A stretch of 64,000 nt of DNA from Leucobacter insecticola (GCF_011382965.1 NZ_CP049934.1:1-64000), one strand, 5' to 3'; positions 55,041 to 63,935 are shown, counted from the stretch's first letter. The notes: a model not told the origin generated them from the sequence alone. Translations and numbers: made by a program.

Positions 55041-56222
55041 ATGACTGAAAGTCAAAAGCCGTCGCGATATCAAGAAATCAGCTCCCAAGCCCAGCAAATG
55101 CTGTCCCTTGGAGAGTCTGGTAGGTACGAGTTCAAGAGCAGCATCGACGCGGTGACTGTGAAGCTACTCGCCGCTTTGGCGAACTGGGTTGCTCTGGATC
55201 CAGAACGAGAGGTCGCCCATTTGCTGGTGGGCATCAAAGAGATTGAGGATGTGGCGACGGGCCTTGTCTGCGGCGAACCGTGCGGACTGCCGAGAGGGCT
55301 CGACAAGGCGGTGGCTCGCATCCAGGATCTCGCGAGCAAGACTCGCCCGGTACCGGTGGACGCCTTCATCGTCGAGGAGAATGTCTCGGGTGAAATGCCT
55401 TTTGTGCGGGTCGAACTGCGGCCGACTATGGCCCCCCACTTCGACGATGAAGGTCGACGCCAGACCCGCCAAGGGCGGTCCACCAGGGCGCTTACTGATG
55501 ACGAGTTGTTGCGTGTTTACCTCGACCGAGAGGCCGGGAGCTTCGCTGCCCGGTTCCGGCAGACCAGCGATGAGCTTCGTTCCGCCGTAGGGGCGATTGG
55601 CGACCAGGTGGATGACGTGGCCGCGGCGATCGAAGACAACATCGCCGAGCCGATCCGAAGTTTGACTCTGACAGCAGAGTCGGCCGCTGACGCAGCTAGG
55701 TCAGCGGAGTCCTCTGCGGACTCTGCCAGCGCTTCTGCGATGAGTGCCGAATGGGAGGTCAGCCACGTCAATCAACTTGTTAAGGGTCTCCAACTTGCCG
55801 TTGAGGATATCCGCGACCAGACGTCAGAAGGCCATGCGTTTCATCTCGCCACTCTTCGCCGCAAAGTGTGGTGGAACTTCACGGTAGACACATATATGCA
55901 CAATTCAAAGCTGGCCGATCAGCTCGAGCAGCGGCTTCGAGCGCTCCTCACCAGAGAAATTTCAATCGATGCAGTGCACAGTAGCTGGGAGAGAGGGCTG
56001 TGGGAAGACGTGCTCAAGGCTCGCACTACCGAAGGTCGGCAGAGCGGAACCCAGAAGTGGTGGCGCGCGATGTTGCAAACGCTCGAGGAGTGGATCGGTA
56101 GCCCGTCATATGCCGCCCCAGAGTTGCCTGACCTGCGCTCAGCACTCAAAGCGGACCTAGACCACGAGCTTGACGACCCTGAGAGCGTGACTCGAAGATT
56201 TGAAGATCTCGTAAGGGACTGA
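55041..56222 (+). CDS. AlbA_2/Schlafen-like domain protein with coiled coil
   Basis: 393 residues. The N-terminal 130 residues resemble the AlbA_2 (Schlafen) fold: ESGRYEFKSSIDAVTVKLLA, LLVGIKEIEDVATGLV, PFVRVELRPTMAPHF. Then an Ala/Ser/Glu-rich coiled coil (residues 170-260) and a helical C-terminus. Such domains occur in regulators and in phage-defence proteins. Paired with the gene at 54315. Confidence 0.65.
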   Translation: MTESQKPSRYQEISSQAQQMLSLGESGRYEFKSSIDAVTVKLLAALANWVALDPEREVAHLLVGIKEIEDVATGLVCGEPCGLPRGLDKAVARIQDLASKTRPVPVDAFIVEENVSGEMPFVRVELRPTMAPHFDDEGRRQTRQGRSTRALTDDELLRVYLDREAGSFAARFRQTSDELRSAVGAIGDQVDDVAAAIEDNIAEPIRSLTLTAESAADAARSAESSADSASASAMSAEWEVSHVNQLVKGLQLAVEDIRDQTSEGHAFHLATLRRKVWWNFTVDTYMHNSKLADQLEQRLRALLTREISIDAVHSSWERGLWEDVLKARTTEGRQSGTQKWWRAMLQTLEEWIGSPSYAAPELPDLRSALKADLDHELDDPESVTRRFEDLVRD

Positions 56223-56581
56223 TTACCTTGGGGGACTCGACACAGAGAATCTATGCCACTTCTTGGAAGTCGCCGCAAGCGCAAATCTTCCCAAAGCGTT
56301 GCAACTGAAACTTCCACCTATGAGGCGCACCTCATAGGTAGGCGTCGGAATTACCGATGTGGTCTAAGGCTCACGACTCCCCGGCGAGACCCCGGACGAC
56401 TATCAACAGCCGGGACCAAACCGGGACCAGAACCATGCATTCCATGCCTTGCAGGAGGTGATTCGGACTTCAAAATCTGTCTAAACTTCCGCGAAACCAA
56501 CGAAAATTCAGTTCCGGAGTACCTGGGGGTTAAATGGGTTAGCCCATCCTGGTTGGCCCGAACAACTGAATATCTATGCCA
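56223..56581. other. Spacer between cassette and tRNA-Pro, with hairpin
   Basis: Holds a perfect 10-bp hairpin with a 4-base loop (ACCTATGAGG CGCA, complement; 56316-56339), which may terminate the cassette. The open frame across it reads low-complexity sequence and runs into the tRNA, so I do not call a gene. Confidence 0.5.
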
Positions 56582-56655
56582 CGGGCTGTGGCGCAGCTTG
56601 GTAGCGCACCTGACTGGGGGTCAAGTGGTCGCAGGTTCAAATCCTGCCAGCCCGA
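56582..56655 (+). tRNA. tRNA-Pro (anticodon GGG)
   Basis: 74 bases: acceptor CGGGCTG/CAGCCCG, anticodon loop CTGGGGG (GGG), T arm GCAGGTTCAAATCCTGC. CCA not encoded. The anticodon stem has one mismatch (C-A). Confidence 0.85.
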
Positions 56656-56800
56656 CAGAAGAACACAGATGAGGTACTAATTCTCACTTGGGCTTCGCTG
56701 TTTCTGTGGTGGGTGCCCTGCTCGAGATCCATTTTCGAGAGCCTGTTTAGAACAGTTTACACTTTTCTTATGTAAAGTCTTCAAGAAAAGGCTTATTGAG

Positions 56801-57460
56801 ATGGGTATTTATATTGAAAGGTATGAGCGTATTGGGACGCTCTGGGGTGTCCCTGAAGATATGGGTATTGACATCGCTCATCTTGAATCGTGGCGAGAAA
56901 AATTCGGTGACATCCCCGAGGCGCTTTTGGTTTACTACTCTACTTTCGGCACCCATCGAGAGCTCAATGAAACTCAAGACGCGCTGATTTTACCTGACAG
57001 TATTCCTTTCGGTTATCACAAGATGAAAGATGTCCCGGACACCGATCACCTGGTTTTCTACGTGGAGAACCAGTGGGCGTTGGGTTGGGGAATCGCGCCC
57101 GACCAGACGTCCGAGGTCGACCCGATCGTGGAGATATCCGAAGATGCTCAGGCCTGGTCGTCCACTGGCGAGACGGTGAGCGAGTTCCTCCTTGCGCAGG
57201 CGTACATGCAGCGAGTGATGAGTTTCGAATACACCACTGAAGAATTCTGGGATATCAGTGAAGATTTCCTCTCGCAACTCGAATCAAAGGTGCCGCTTGC
57301 ACTGACCTCGAATCTCTATGAGGGTGTAAGTTTTTTTGGCGACGAGACTCAACTCGCGCTGGTCAGTGGCAGCATCGATAAGCGTCTTGTGTGGTTCGGA
57401 TCAGACGACGAGGAAAACTTCAATGACCTGCGGGAATGGTCAAAACAGCATGGCCGGTGA
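56801..57460 (+). CDS. SMI1/KNR4 (SUKH)-like immunity protein
   Basis: 219 residues, low GC for this genome. Fits the SUKH superfamily: IAHLESWREKFGDIPEALLV followed by YYSTFG, then DHLVFYVENQWALGWGIAPD and an acidic beta-rich remainder. SUKH proteins neutralise toxins of polymorphic or contact-dependent systems. No toxin is seen alongside, so it may be an orphan immunity gene. Confidence 0.68.
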   Translation: MGIYIERYERIGTLWGVPEDMGIDIAHLESWREKFGDIPEALLVYYSTFGTHRELNETQDALILPDSIPFGYHKMKDVPDTDHLVFYVENQWALGWGIAPDQTSEVDPIVEISEDAQAWSSTGETVSEFLLAQAYMQRVMSFEYTTEEFWDISEDFLSQLESKVPLALTSNLYEGVSFFGDETQLALVSGSIDKRLVWFGSDDEENFNDLREWSKQHGR

Positions 57461-57575
57461 CGAGTTCTCAGGAAGCAGCCTCCACTCCGGACAACGGGGC
57501 CGCGACGCTGTCCGTGACAAGCGCCTTGGTTCACCATGGCTTGAGTGACGCGATCCCTTATTGATGCAGACACAC

Positions 57576-58022
57576 TCAGGCACTATCGATTTGGCTCAAT
57601 CGTTCAAGGCCAGATCGTTTGCCTCGATGTCGCAGTATGACATCATCTGCTTTGAGGTAACGTCCCACGGTGCTGGGAGCTACGCCCAACATGGCGCTCA
57701 GCTCTGCCAGAGTACTGCCGTCAAAGTAGAGCTTTCGGGCAAGTTCCATTTGCCTTGAGTCGAGTCCAGCTTGTTGGCGAGTCGATCCTGCTTTTCGGAG
57801 ATGGCGCATGACCGTCTGACGGTGGAGCCCGACCGCAGCAGCGACCTGCCGGGTGTTCGATCCAGCGTTGTAGAGGGCAACCATGTCCGCCGCCACTTCT
57901 GGTGTGACCGAGTTTCGAACTGTCTCAACTGACTCAATAATGAGGTCTCTCGAGTCCGAAATTGCGGTGTTGTGGCGTCCTGATCTTGTCAGCGAGAACC
58001 GCTGTTTGCCTTGAGAAATCAA
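57576..58022 (-). CDS. HTH protein with two resolvase-like helix-turn-helix units
   Basis: 148 residues. Two HTH units: VAADMVALYNAGSNTRQVAA then AVGLHRQTVMRHLRKAG, and ARKLYFDGSTLAELSAMLGV then APSTVGRYLKADD. This is the C-terminal layout of small serine recombinases without the catalytic part. Start uncertain (TTG 58022). A decayed relative lies at 59500-59640. Confidence 0.6.
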   Translation of the reverse strand: MISQGKQRFSLTRSGRHNTAISDSRDLIIESVETVRNSVTPEVAADMVALYNAGSNTRQVAAAVGLHRQTVMRHLRKAGSTRQQAGLDSRQMELARKLYFDGSTLAELSAMLGVAPSTVGRYLKADDVILRHRGKRSGLERLSQIDSA

Positions 58023-58162
58023 CGTTCTCAGGGCGTGGGACGAGTTTCGAACATCATCCAGGCCGGGGCACCCAATGTTCGACGTTCGAACCCGCGACCT
58101 AGTGAACGAGGTCGAGGGCTTGTCGTCAGCTCCGTTCGCAGTTTGGCGTTCGCTCCAGACCT

Positions 58163-58546
58163 GTGCTTCCTGCTGGATGTCCTCATGGCGTCGGGCCTGA
58201 GCATGGGCGACCAGTGCTTTTTATCGCGGGTGCGGGTACCGGCAAGTCGATGACATTCGGTGAGGACGTGCTTGATGGTCTTGGGGTGCGTCTGTTGACG
58301 ATGGATCGGCCGGGGATGGGCGGATCCACGCATGCTGAGGGACGCACTGTAGCCTCGACGGCTGCTGACTATCGGGCGTTCGTCGATGGGGTGCTCGGTG
58401 AGTCGGGCGCGAGGATTCCTGTGGTTGCCAACTCGCAGGGAGCGGTGTTCGGCCGCGCAATGGCATGCCTGTGCATGACACGGTCCTTGATACTGGTCTC
58501 ACCCGCGGACGAGATCTCATACCCATCAAGTCTTTCCCCGAATGAA
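58163..58546 (+). pseudogene. Alpha/beta hydrolase fragment
   Basis: Reads PVLFIAGAGTGKSMTFGEDV, LLTMDRPGMGGS and IPVVANSQGAVFGRAMA: the oxyanion turn and nucleophile elbow (NSQGA) of an alpha/beta hydrolase. The C-terminal half with the catalytic acid and His is missing; the frame runs into an IS1634 end remnant. Confidence 0.6.
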
Positions 58547-58601
58547 TTCAACGTTCTCGCGTTCACAGCCCGTAAAAACACCTCAGAGCAGTCAACTCAG
58601 G
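58547..58601. mobile_element. Solo right end of an IS1634-like element
   Basis: About 55 bp closely similar to 52715-52769 (TCAACGTTCTCGCGTTCA...GTCAACTCAGG). Confidence 0.7.
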
Positions 58602-58649
58602 AGGTAATCTGGGCGGTGTTGTGAACCACATTTAACGAGGTCAGGGTGA

Positions 58650-59501
58650 GTGGATGAGGAAGTCATCAATAAGCGGACTCTGGTGATGCACAGCACTCAT
58701 CAAGACCAGTATGTCGGGTCGGGCAGTGACCTGGTGTTCTACGACCAGCCCTATGACACCGAGCAGTTGTCGAGCATCACCAACGTGCGCCTGTGGGCCC
58801 CAATCGGCAGCCCTATCGACCGCCTCCCGAAGATCATCACAGCGATGACGGGGCTCAAAGCCCTCCGGCTCGTGTCGGGGTGGGTCCTTCCCAGCGTCAT
58901 CACGCAACTGCGGCAAGGCGATCTCCCCGAAAGCTTAGAAGAACTCTCCGTGAACATCAGCGAGCGGACCCTGGTGTGGCCAGACGTAGTGGTGCCGAAG
59001 CTGCAGACCCTCTACGTCGGCGAACCCTTCCGATTCAAGAACGAGAACTTCCCCGAACTCCGGGCGCTCTCCCTCTATCCGCAAAGGTCTCTGAACAATG
59101 TGCGACAGGCACTCGAGCTGCCACTGGAAGAACTGAATCTGTTAAATGTGCCCATCGGCGAGGAGGTCTTCCGCCTTCTCGAGCCGGCCGGACTTCGTCG
59201 ACTCGGACTGCTTGGTGGGCGAACACTCACGTCGGTCACGGGGATCGGCGTGCTCCCGCAACTTGAATCACTGAGGTGGAAAAACCTCTCCGCCCTGGGC
59301 GACATCTCCGAACTGGCTGCTCTCCATCAACTCGAGATCCTGGACATTCAGTACTGCAAGAAGATTACCGGCATCACTGCCCTTAATGACCTTCCCCGGC
59401 TACGCGAAGTCACCCTTGTCGGGTGCGGGAACATCGGCCTCAACAGAATCGAAGCCAAATTGTCGACACTGGAACGGGCCGACACGGGCGCGACCACGTG
59501 A
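58650..59501 (+). CDS. Leucine-rich-repeat protein
   Basis: 283 residues of irregular LRRs: LKALRLVSGWVLPS, SLEELSVNISERTL, LRALSLYPQRSL, LEELNLLNVPIGEE, LRRLGLLGGRTLTSVTGI, LESLRWKNLSALGDISELAA, LEILDIQYCKKITGITAL. No signal peptide, so cytoplasmic. GTG 58650; the ribosome site is modest. Such proteins occur as immunity partners in toxin loci, which fits the nearby SUKH gene, but that is inference. Confidence 0.7.
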   Translation: MDEEVINKRTLVMHSTHQDQYVGSGSDLVFYDQPYDTEQLSSITNVRLWAPIGSPIDRLPKIITAMTGLKALRLVSGWVLPSVITQLRQGDLPESLEELSVNISERTLVWPDVVVPKLQTLYVGEPFRFKNENFPELRALSLYPQRSLNNVRQALELPLEELNLLNVPIGEEVFRLLEPAGLRRLGLLGGRTLTSVTGIGVLPQLESLRWKNLSALGDISELAALHQLEILDIQYCKKITGITALNDLPRLREVTLVGCGNIGLNRIEAKLSTLERADTGATT

Positions 59502-59640
59502 CCGTCTCACGGTGCATCCGAACGGCAGAGGCGGCATCTCGGGTGCTTGCACCAGCTTCATAGAGATCAACCATGCTGACCACGTCATCTGGGGTGACCG
59601 CGTTTCGAACTGCCTCAACAACTGACCCTCACGAGTCCAA
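59500..59640 (-). pseudogene. Decayed copy of the HTH gene at 57576
   Basis: Minus strand reads VRNAVTPDDVVSMVDLYEAG then ASTRDAASAVRMHRETV, close to VRNSVTPEVAADMVALYNAG in the intact gene. Similarity continues weakly to about 59,760 (CGAACATCATCCAGGC shared). Confidence 0.65.
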
Positions 59641-59760
59641 AATCACGGTATTCTGCCTATCCACCCGCGCCATGAGAAACCCCGCTCTAGCCCGTGAAAT
59701 CAAGGCTTTCAAGGCACGGGACGAGATTCGAACATCATCCAGGCCCGGGCACTTTATTTG

Positions 59761-60139
59761 CAAAGTACGGCAGGCTCTTCGTGCAGCGCGCCAGCACGCA
59801 GGCGCGCCCTGCTAGCGTAACTGCGCTTCATTGCCGAGAGTGCGGTTCAGCCGCGAAAGTGCAGTTCCTTACCGCAACCTCGGCGATGAAATGCAACCTC
59901 GGCAGGGGGATTCGGCCTCGCTCTTACCGAGCCTGCACTTCACCTTCGAGCCCGCGGTTCCTGACGGCAAGCTCGACGGTGAAAGGTACGTTCGCTGAAG
60001 ACCCGCGGCTACACCCTCGCTTGCGATGAGCCAATAGAGCGCACTCTCGTGAGGGCCAGCAGAACGTTGGCACGTCTCCCTGCCCGTAAGCCAAGGATCG
60101 AGGATCCAGAAGCGTGACAGCTTGAGACGAAGTCAGGGA
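59761..60139. other. Right edge of the accessory region, no gene seen
   Basis: About 380 bases without a supported gene; a few imperfect repeats such as GAAAGTGCA / ATGCAACCTCGGC. GC returns to the core level after this. Confidence 0.4.
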
Positions 60140-61036
60140 TCACTCCTCCTCGAGGATCACGACCTCTTCGTCGCGATCCCGGCGGCGCCTGGCGAGCAGG
60201 AAAAGCACCCCCAGTACCACGAGCACGACGGCAATGAGCGCCAGCGCTATCGGCAGCATCGCCCCGGTAATCGCGAGCGGAGTGCCCGGCTGCTGCGCAC
60301 CGCTGAGCCGCACGCTGACACCAAAATCGAGCATGGTCGACGCCTCGTGCATCGCACGCGAACTCTCCGTTTCGGCGCCCATCACTACCCCCACGGTCAC
60401 CGGAAGTTCACTCCCCCGCGGCACGGCGACCTCCGCGATCGCGACGGCCGTGTCACGAGCAAGATCCGCGTAGCGTGAGGTTCCGGTCACCCCTGCGACG
60501 TCCCAAAACACCAGCACGTCGTCGGGAAGTTCAAGGTTCTGCGCGCGTTCGGGCACCGTCACCCGTGGCGTCAGCACAATCTGCGCGGCGGCCTCCGACG
60601 GGCCCGAGTTGACCACAACCAGCGTGTGTTCGATGCGGTCGCCCGGGCTCATGACCCGGTCCCCCACGAAGGTCGCTTCCGCCGTCACATAAGGGCGCCC
60701 CGTCCAATCGAGGTGCAACGCATCATCTCCCCAGTGCGCTTCGATGGTTGCGGGGCCGTCGCGCTGGGGATCAAGCGCGGACACCCGTTCGGAGCCGGAG
60801 CGGATCCCGGGCTGAGCGCCTGGCTGTTCCACGCGCCCCACCTCCGAGGCCGCGATGTTGGACGTATCGGCCAGGATCGGCAGCGCTCCGGCCGCCGCGA
60901 GCGCCACCGCTCCGAGCAGCAAGACCACCAGGGTGAGTGCCCACGCGACGAGGCGCGCCTGCCGGGAGATCCCACCCGTGGCAGCGAGCACCACCGTCCG
61001 CGGATCTTGGCTCCTCGTGTGCACATTCGTTGGCAT
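60140..61036 (-). CDS. LAITG-anchored exported protein of the SipW locus
   Basis: 298 residues: N-terminal helix (LVAWALTLVVLLLGAVALAA), an extracellular part with beta strands (PYVTAEATFVGDRVMSPGDR is typical of conserved-repeat/DUF11-like domains), then PLAITG, a C-terminal helix and RRRRDRDEE. LAITG fits the class E sortase LAXTG consensus. It directly follows the signal peptidase gene. Confidence 0.75.
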   Translation of the reverse strand: MPTNVHTRSQDPRTVVLAATGGISRQARLVAWALTLVVLLLGAVALAAAGALPILADTSNIAASEVGRVEQPGAQPGIRSGSERVSALDPQRDGPATIEAHWGDDALHLDWTGRPYVTAEATFVGDRVMSPGDRIEHTLVVVNSGPSEAAAQIVLTPRVTVPERAQNLELPDDVLVFWDVAGVTGTSRYADLARDTAVAIAEVAVPRGSELPVTVGVVMGAETESSRAMHEASTMLDFGVSVRLSGAQQPGTPLAITGAMLPIALALIAVVLVVLGVLFLLARRRRDRDEEVVILEEE

Positions 61037-61038
61037 GT

Positions 61039-61899
61039 TCAGTCCTCTGTTCTCTGACCGACGGGCTCGTCGAGGGTCGAAGGATCGACGGCAAGGTGTC
61101 CGTGCGCTGGCCCCGCAGCCTGCGCCTCTGAGCTGGCAATCGCGTGGGCGAGCTCCCGCTCGCGCAGTTCCAGTTCGCGCTCACGCAACTGCAACTCTCT
61201 GGCAAACAACTCGCTATCGCGCCCGGATCCTGAGGCACCAGATCCTGCGACGCCCGACGCCTGTGCAGCTTGTCCAGGCTGCGGCGAGCGCCTCGGTGCC
61301 GTAATGACGGTGGTGCGTGGTTTACGCGTTGCGCCCCACCCGGCAGCCACCAACAGAACCACGACCACAGCGCCGAGCGCGAGCATCTGGTTCTCGCCCA
61401 CCCACTGCCGCGCCCAGCCGAGTTTGGGTACACCGTACATAAACACGCCCCGCAGCTGCGCAGGCGAAACGGGATCGTCGACGGCGCTGTTGGCATCGCC
61501 CTGGGTGATGAGTCGGCAACGCGTCTGATCGTCAAAGTCGCCGATGGTCTTCGCAACCACGCGGTGCGTGATCAGCGTCGGATCGTTAGGCTCCGGAAAA
61601 TACGTGACGATACTGCCGACCGAAACAGTGTCACAAACCTCGGTCTCCTGGACCCCCTTGACCACGACAACGTCGCCGGGTGAGAAGGTCGGTTCCATCG
61701 AACCCGAGAGCACCGTCAGAGAATCGCCGCCCATGAGCCTGGGCACGACAACCAACGCGAGCAGCACTGCAACAACGACGATCGCAAATGCCGCCCCGAC
61801 GGCGCGCCCGATGATCTGCCAGGGTGAGTCCGCCCAGTGACTCACGCTGCGAGCGCGTGAGCGCGCCCTGCTGCGGCGCGGCTGTCGCTCACTACTCAT
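61039..61899 (-). CDS. sipW: SipW-type signal peptidase I with coiled-coil tail
   Basis: 286 residues. A first helix (AVGAAFAIVVVAVLLALVVV), then the active-site Ser in VLSGSMEPTFSPGDVVVV and the ER/SipW-type catalytic His in LITHRVVAK in place of Lys; LITQGDANSAVDD follows. A second helix and a C-terminal Arg/Glu coiled coil (RELQLRERELELRERELAHA) complete it, longer than standard. SipW enzymes process TasA-like exported proteins, and two such genes lie upstream. ATG 61899. Confidence 0.85.
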   Translation of the reverse strand: MSSERQPRRSRARSRARSVSHWADSPWQIIGRAVGAAFAIVVVAVLLALVVVPRLMGGDSLTVLSGSMEPTFSPGDVVVVKGVQETEVCDTVSVGSIVTYFPEPNDPTLITHRVVAKTIGDFDDQTRCRLITQGDANSAVDDPVSPAQLRGVFMYGVPKLGWARQWVGENQMLALGAVVVVLLVAAGWGATRKPRTTVITAPRRSPQPGQAAQASGVAGSGASGSGRDSELFARELQLRERELELRERELAHAIASSEAQAAGPAHGHLAVDPSTLDEPVGQRTED

Positions 61900-61924
61900 A
61901 TTTCTTGCGCTCTCTGTGCACTGG

Positions 61925-61980
61925 GGTTTCAACTCGCTGGCTTGGTCAACCGGCGGGGCTCGCTCACCCGGCGGGGGCTC
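61925..61980. repeat. TTTCGACTC dispersed repeat, copy 3
   Basis: GGTTTCAACTCGCTGGCTTG + GTCAACCGGCGG, followed by a half unit CTCGCTCACCCGGCGGG. Confidence 0.65.
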
Positions 61981-62131
61981 GTGGGAGGGGGTACCGTTAG
62001 GGGACGGTACCCCCGGGGTGATACCGCGACAAGCGCGACATCATCTTCTGGGGTCTTGAGGGGGGTTGCCCCAGAAGTCTGAGTAAACGGTTGCGCCGGC
62101 AGGTGTGTCATACACAACACTTGGAGTGCTT

Positions 62132-62166
62132 GATTTCGACTCGCCTGCGGCTCGCTCAATCGGCGG
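62132..62166. repeat. TTTCGACTC dispersed repeat, copy 4
   Basis: GATTTCGACTCGCCTGCGGC + TCGCTCAATCGGCGG, 51 bases downstream of the exported-protein stop. Confidence 0.65.
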
Positions 62167-62216
62167 ACGCTAACGCCTGACGGCGGGCATCGTCACCTAC
62201 CGGCGCGACCGTCCTA

Positions 62217-63043
62217 CTTGAACTGCTTGCCGGTGTCACGCACCTGCGAGAGCGAAACCTTCATTTCCGACAGCACATCAGCTGCGGTGACATCGGTGCG
62301 CTCGGTCACGGTGACGTCGCCAGGCTTGTAGCCGAAGTCGCCGTTCGCGTACTCCTCATCGGTCTTCTGGTAGAAGGATGCGTAGATGACGACGTTGAGC
62401 TGCTCGTTGATCGTCGGCATGCCAAAAACAGCCTTCTGAGCTTCGACTCCGCCGACTGCCGGAGCGTCGCCGAGGACGCCGTGGGTGTGATCCTCGAGGC
62501 CCGCAGCCTGTCCGTCGGCCGTGGCCGAGAGGTAGAGCAGCGGCGCATCGGCGACCTCGGGCAGCTTCGTCTCGGTGACGAGCAACTTGTTGCCGTAGTA
62601 GATCTCGTAGCTGTAGTTCATGCCCGTGATCGCGGAGGAGAGCTTGTCGAGGCCGTCGATACCGACGCGTGCGACAAGGTTGTCACCGTCGAGTGTCACG
62701 TCCGCCTCGAACGACGCCGCAAGCTTGTCACCGGGGCGATCCGCCAGGTGTTCACGTCGGTGATCTGGTGACCCTTCTGCGAACCATCGGTGTTGCCAAC
62801 GGTCTCGGTCGCGTCGGCGCGGTCGCCGGAAACGTCCCAGAACGTGGTGTCGTTCTTCGTCGTGATGTTCAGGTCACCGGCGGTGATCGTTCCGCCCGAG
62901 AATACGTCGTTTGCCGACCATAGCGCGAAGGTCGAGCCGCCGGCCAACAGTGCGGCCGCACCAGCAGCAACCCAGATCAGCCCCTTGCGGCGGCGCTTCT
63001 CTTCGGTGACGACCACGATCTGATCGTTGTCAAGGTGTTCCAT
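62217..63043 (-). pseudogene. SipW-dependent exported protein (TasA-like; frameshifted)
   Basis: About 275 residues when joined. The unusual signal peptide KRRRKGLIWVAAGAAALLAG then GSTFALWSAND is the mark of alternate-signal exported proteins cleaved by SipW. The exported part is beta-rich. Frames break at 62733-62736 (GGGG; coding CCCC), and one more C gives WRIAPGDKLAASFEADVTL. Ends VSLSQVRDTGKQFK. ATG 63043 behind GAGGAG; overlaps the upstream gene by 14 bases. The first stop codon is at about 62,214. Confidence 0.8.
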
Positions 63044-63935
63044 TTTTCTCCTCATTCATGTTGGTGATGGTCGGGGTCAGTGTGAGCACAACATCGGGCT
63101 CCCCGGACGGATCCGGGTAAATATCGGCGGACCACTCGCTGTGCGCGCGCGCCTCGCTGAGATCTTCAGCGGTGGCCTCGGCGAGCGCCTTGTTGCGGTA
63201 GACGCCCAGGCGCTCAAGCGCGGGCGGATAGCCGACGGCAACGTGCCAGGCATCCGTCGCACCGTTCTGGCTGCCGTCTTCTGCGGTGGCGAGAGCCTGC
63301 ACAGAGTTGACGTAGCGGCCGTCAGGCACACTGTTCCAGTTCAGGGCGACGCACCATTCCTGCTCGGTTTCTTGGCCGTCGAGGGCGGCACCGGGCTCCT
63401 GCAGCACCGCGTCTTCGGCGCCAAAGAGGTAAACATTCTTGGGTGTTTCGCCCTCGCCAAGCTCCGGTGTCGCCGGGACCGCTGAGCAGTCGCCACCCGC
63501 GGCGGCGCGATACACCTTGAGCGTGGATCGTTCCAGCACCGTGTCGGGCTGAGCGATCCCGTTACTCAGATCGTGCGACCCGTCCTGAGTGCGTTGCTCC
63601 GTCACCGCAACGTCGTAGTTCAGCCCGGTGATGCCGAGCGCCGTCCCGCTCGCAGTAAATCGCCAAATCACGGGTTCAGCATCGATCGCCGTCTGCTCAA
63701 GCACCTCGATCACTTTCGAACCGGGCAGGGTGACTGACACCGCCGCGCCGTTCTGGGAGATCTGTCGGCTTGACTCATCCTTGGCGACCGCGGCAGAAAA
63801 CCGGACAACCCCGAGCTTGAAACTGGGCACCGCGACGTCGGTGCGCGCACTCCACAGGGCGCTCGCAACGACGGCGATCCCGGTGAGCGCAGCGACCGCG
63901 CCCGTGATCATCACGAGTCTGGTCGAGCGTTTCAT
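63030..63935 (-). CDS. SipW-type exported protein, second member
   Basis: 301 residues with a signal peptide (LVMITGAVAALTGIAVVASA followed by LWSARTD) resembling SipW substrates, then a long beta-rich extracellular part. It has the ALWSA cleavage region shared with its neighbour. ATG 63935 overlaps the preceding stop by one base (TGATG); GTG at 63938 is possible. Likely a minor subunit or anchor of an extracellular fibre (inference). Confidence 0.75.
   Translation of the reverse strand: MKRSTRLVMITGAVAALTGIAVVASALWSARTDVAVPSFKLGVVRFSAAVAKDESSRQISQNGAAVSVTLPGSKVIEVLEQTAIDAEPVIWRFTASGTALGITGLNYDVAVTEQRTQDGSHDLSNGIAQPDTVLERSTLKVYRAAAGGDCSAVPATPELGEGETPKNVYLFGAEDAVLQEPGAALDGQETEQEWCVALNWNSVPDGRYVNSVQALATAEDGSQNGATDAWHVAVGYPPALERLGVYRNKALAEATAEDLSEARAHSEWSADIYPDPSGEPDVVLTLTPTITNMNEEKNGTP

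Larger units (their letters stand above)
61900..62216. other. Spacer with hairpin and two dispersed repeats
   Basis: Contains two TTTCRACTC units (61925-61956 and 62132-62166) and a perfect 11-bp hairpin GGGGGTACCGT/ACGGTACCCCC at 61987-62014, which may end the upstream transcript. No gene seen. Confidence 0.6.

Noticed and set aside
56249..56583. ATCTATGCCAC direct repeat as an attachment site
   Set aside because: Only 11 bases, no integrase nearby, and the copy does not extend into the tRNA.
56253..56672. 139-residue frame over tRNA-Pro
   Set aside because: Runs through the tRNA and ends in a translated tRNA sequence; no family similarity.
42370..60139. attL/attR repeat of the tRNA-Lys 3' end
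   Set aside because: I looked for GGTTCGATCCCTGCTGGGGG at the far side and did not find it.
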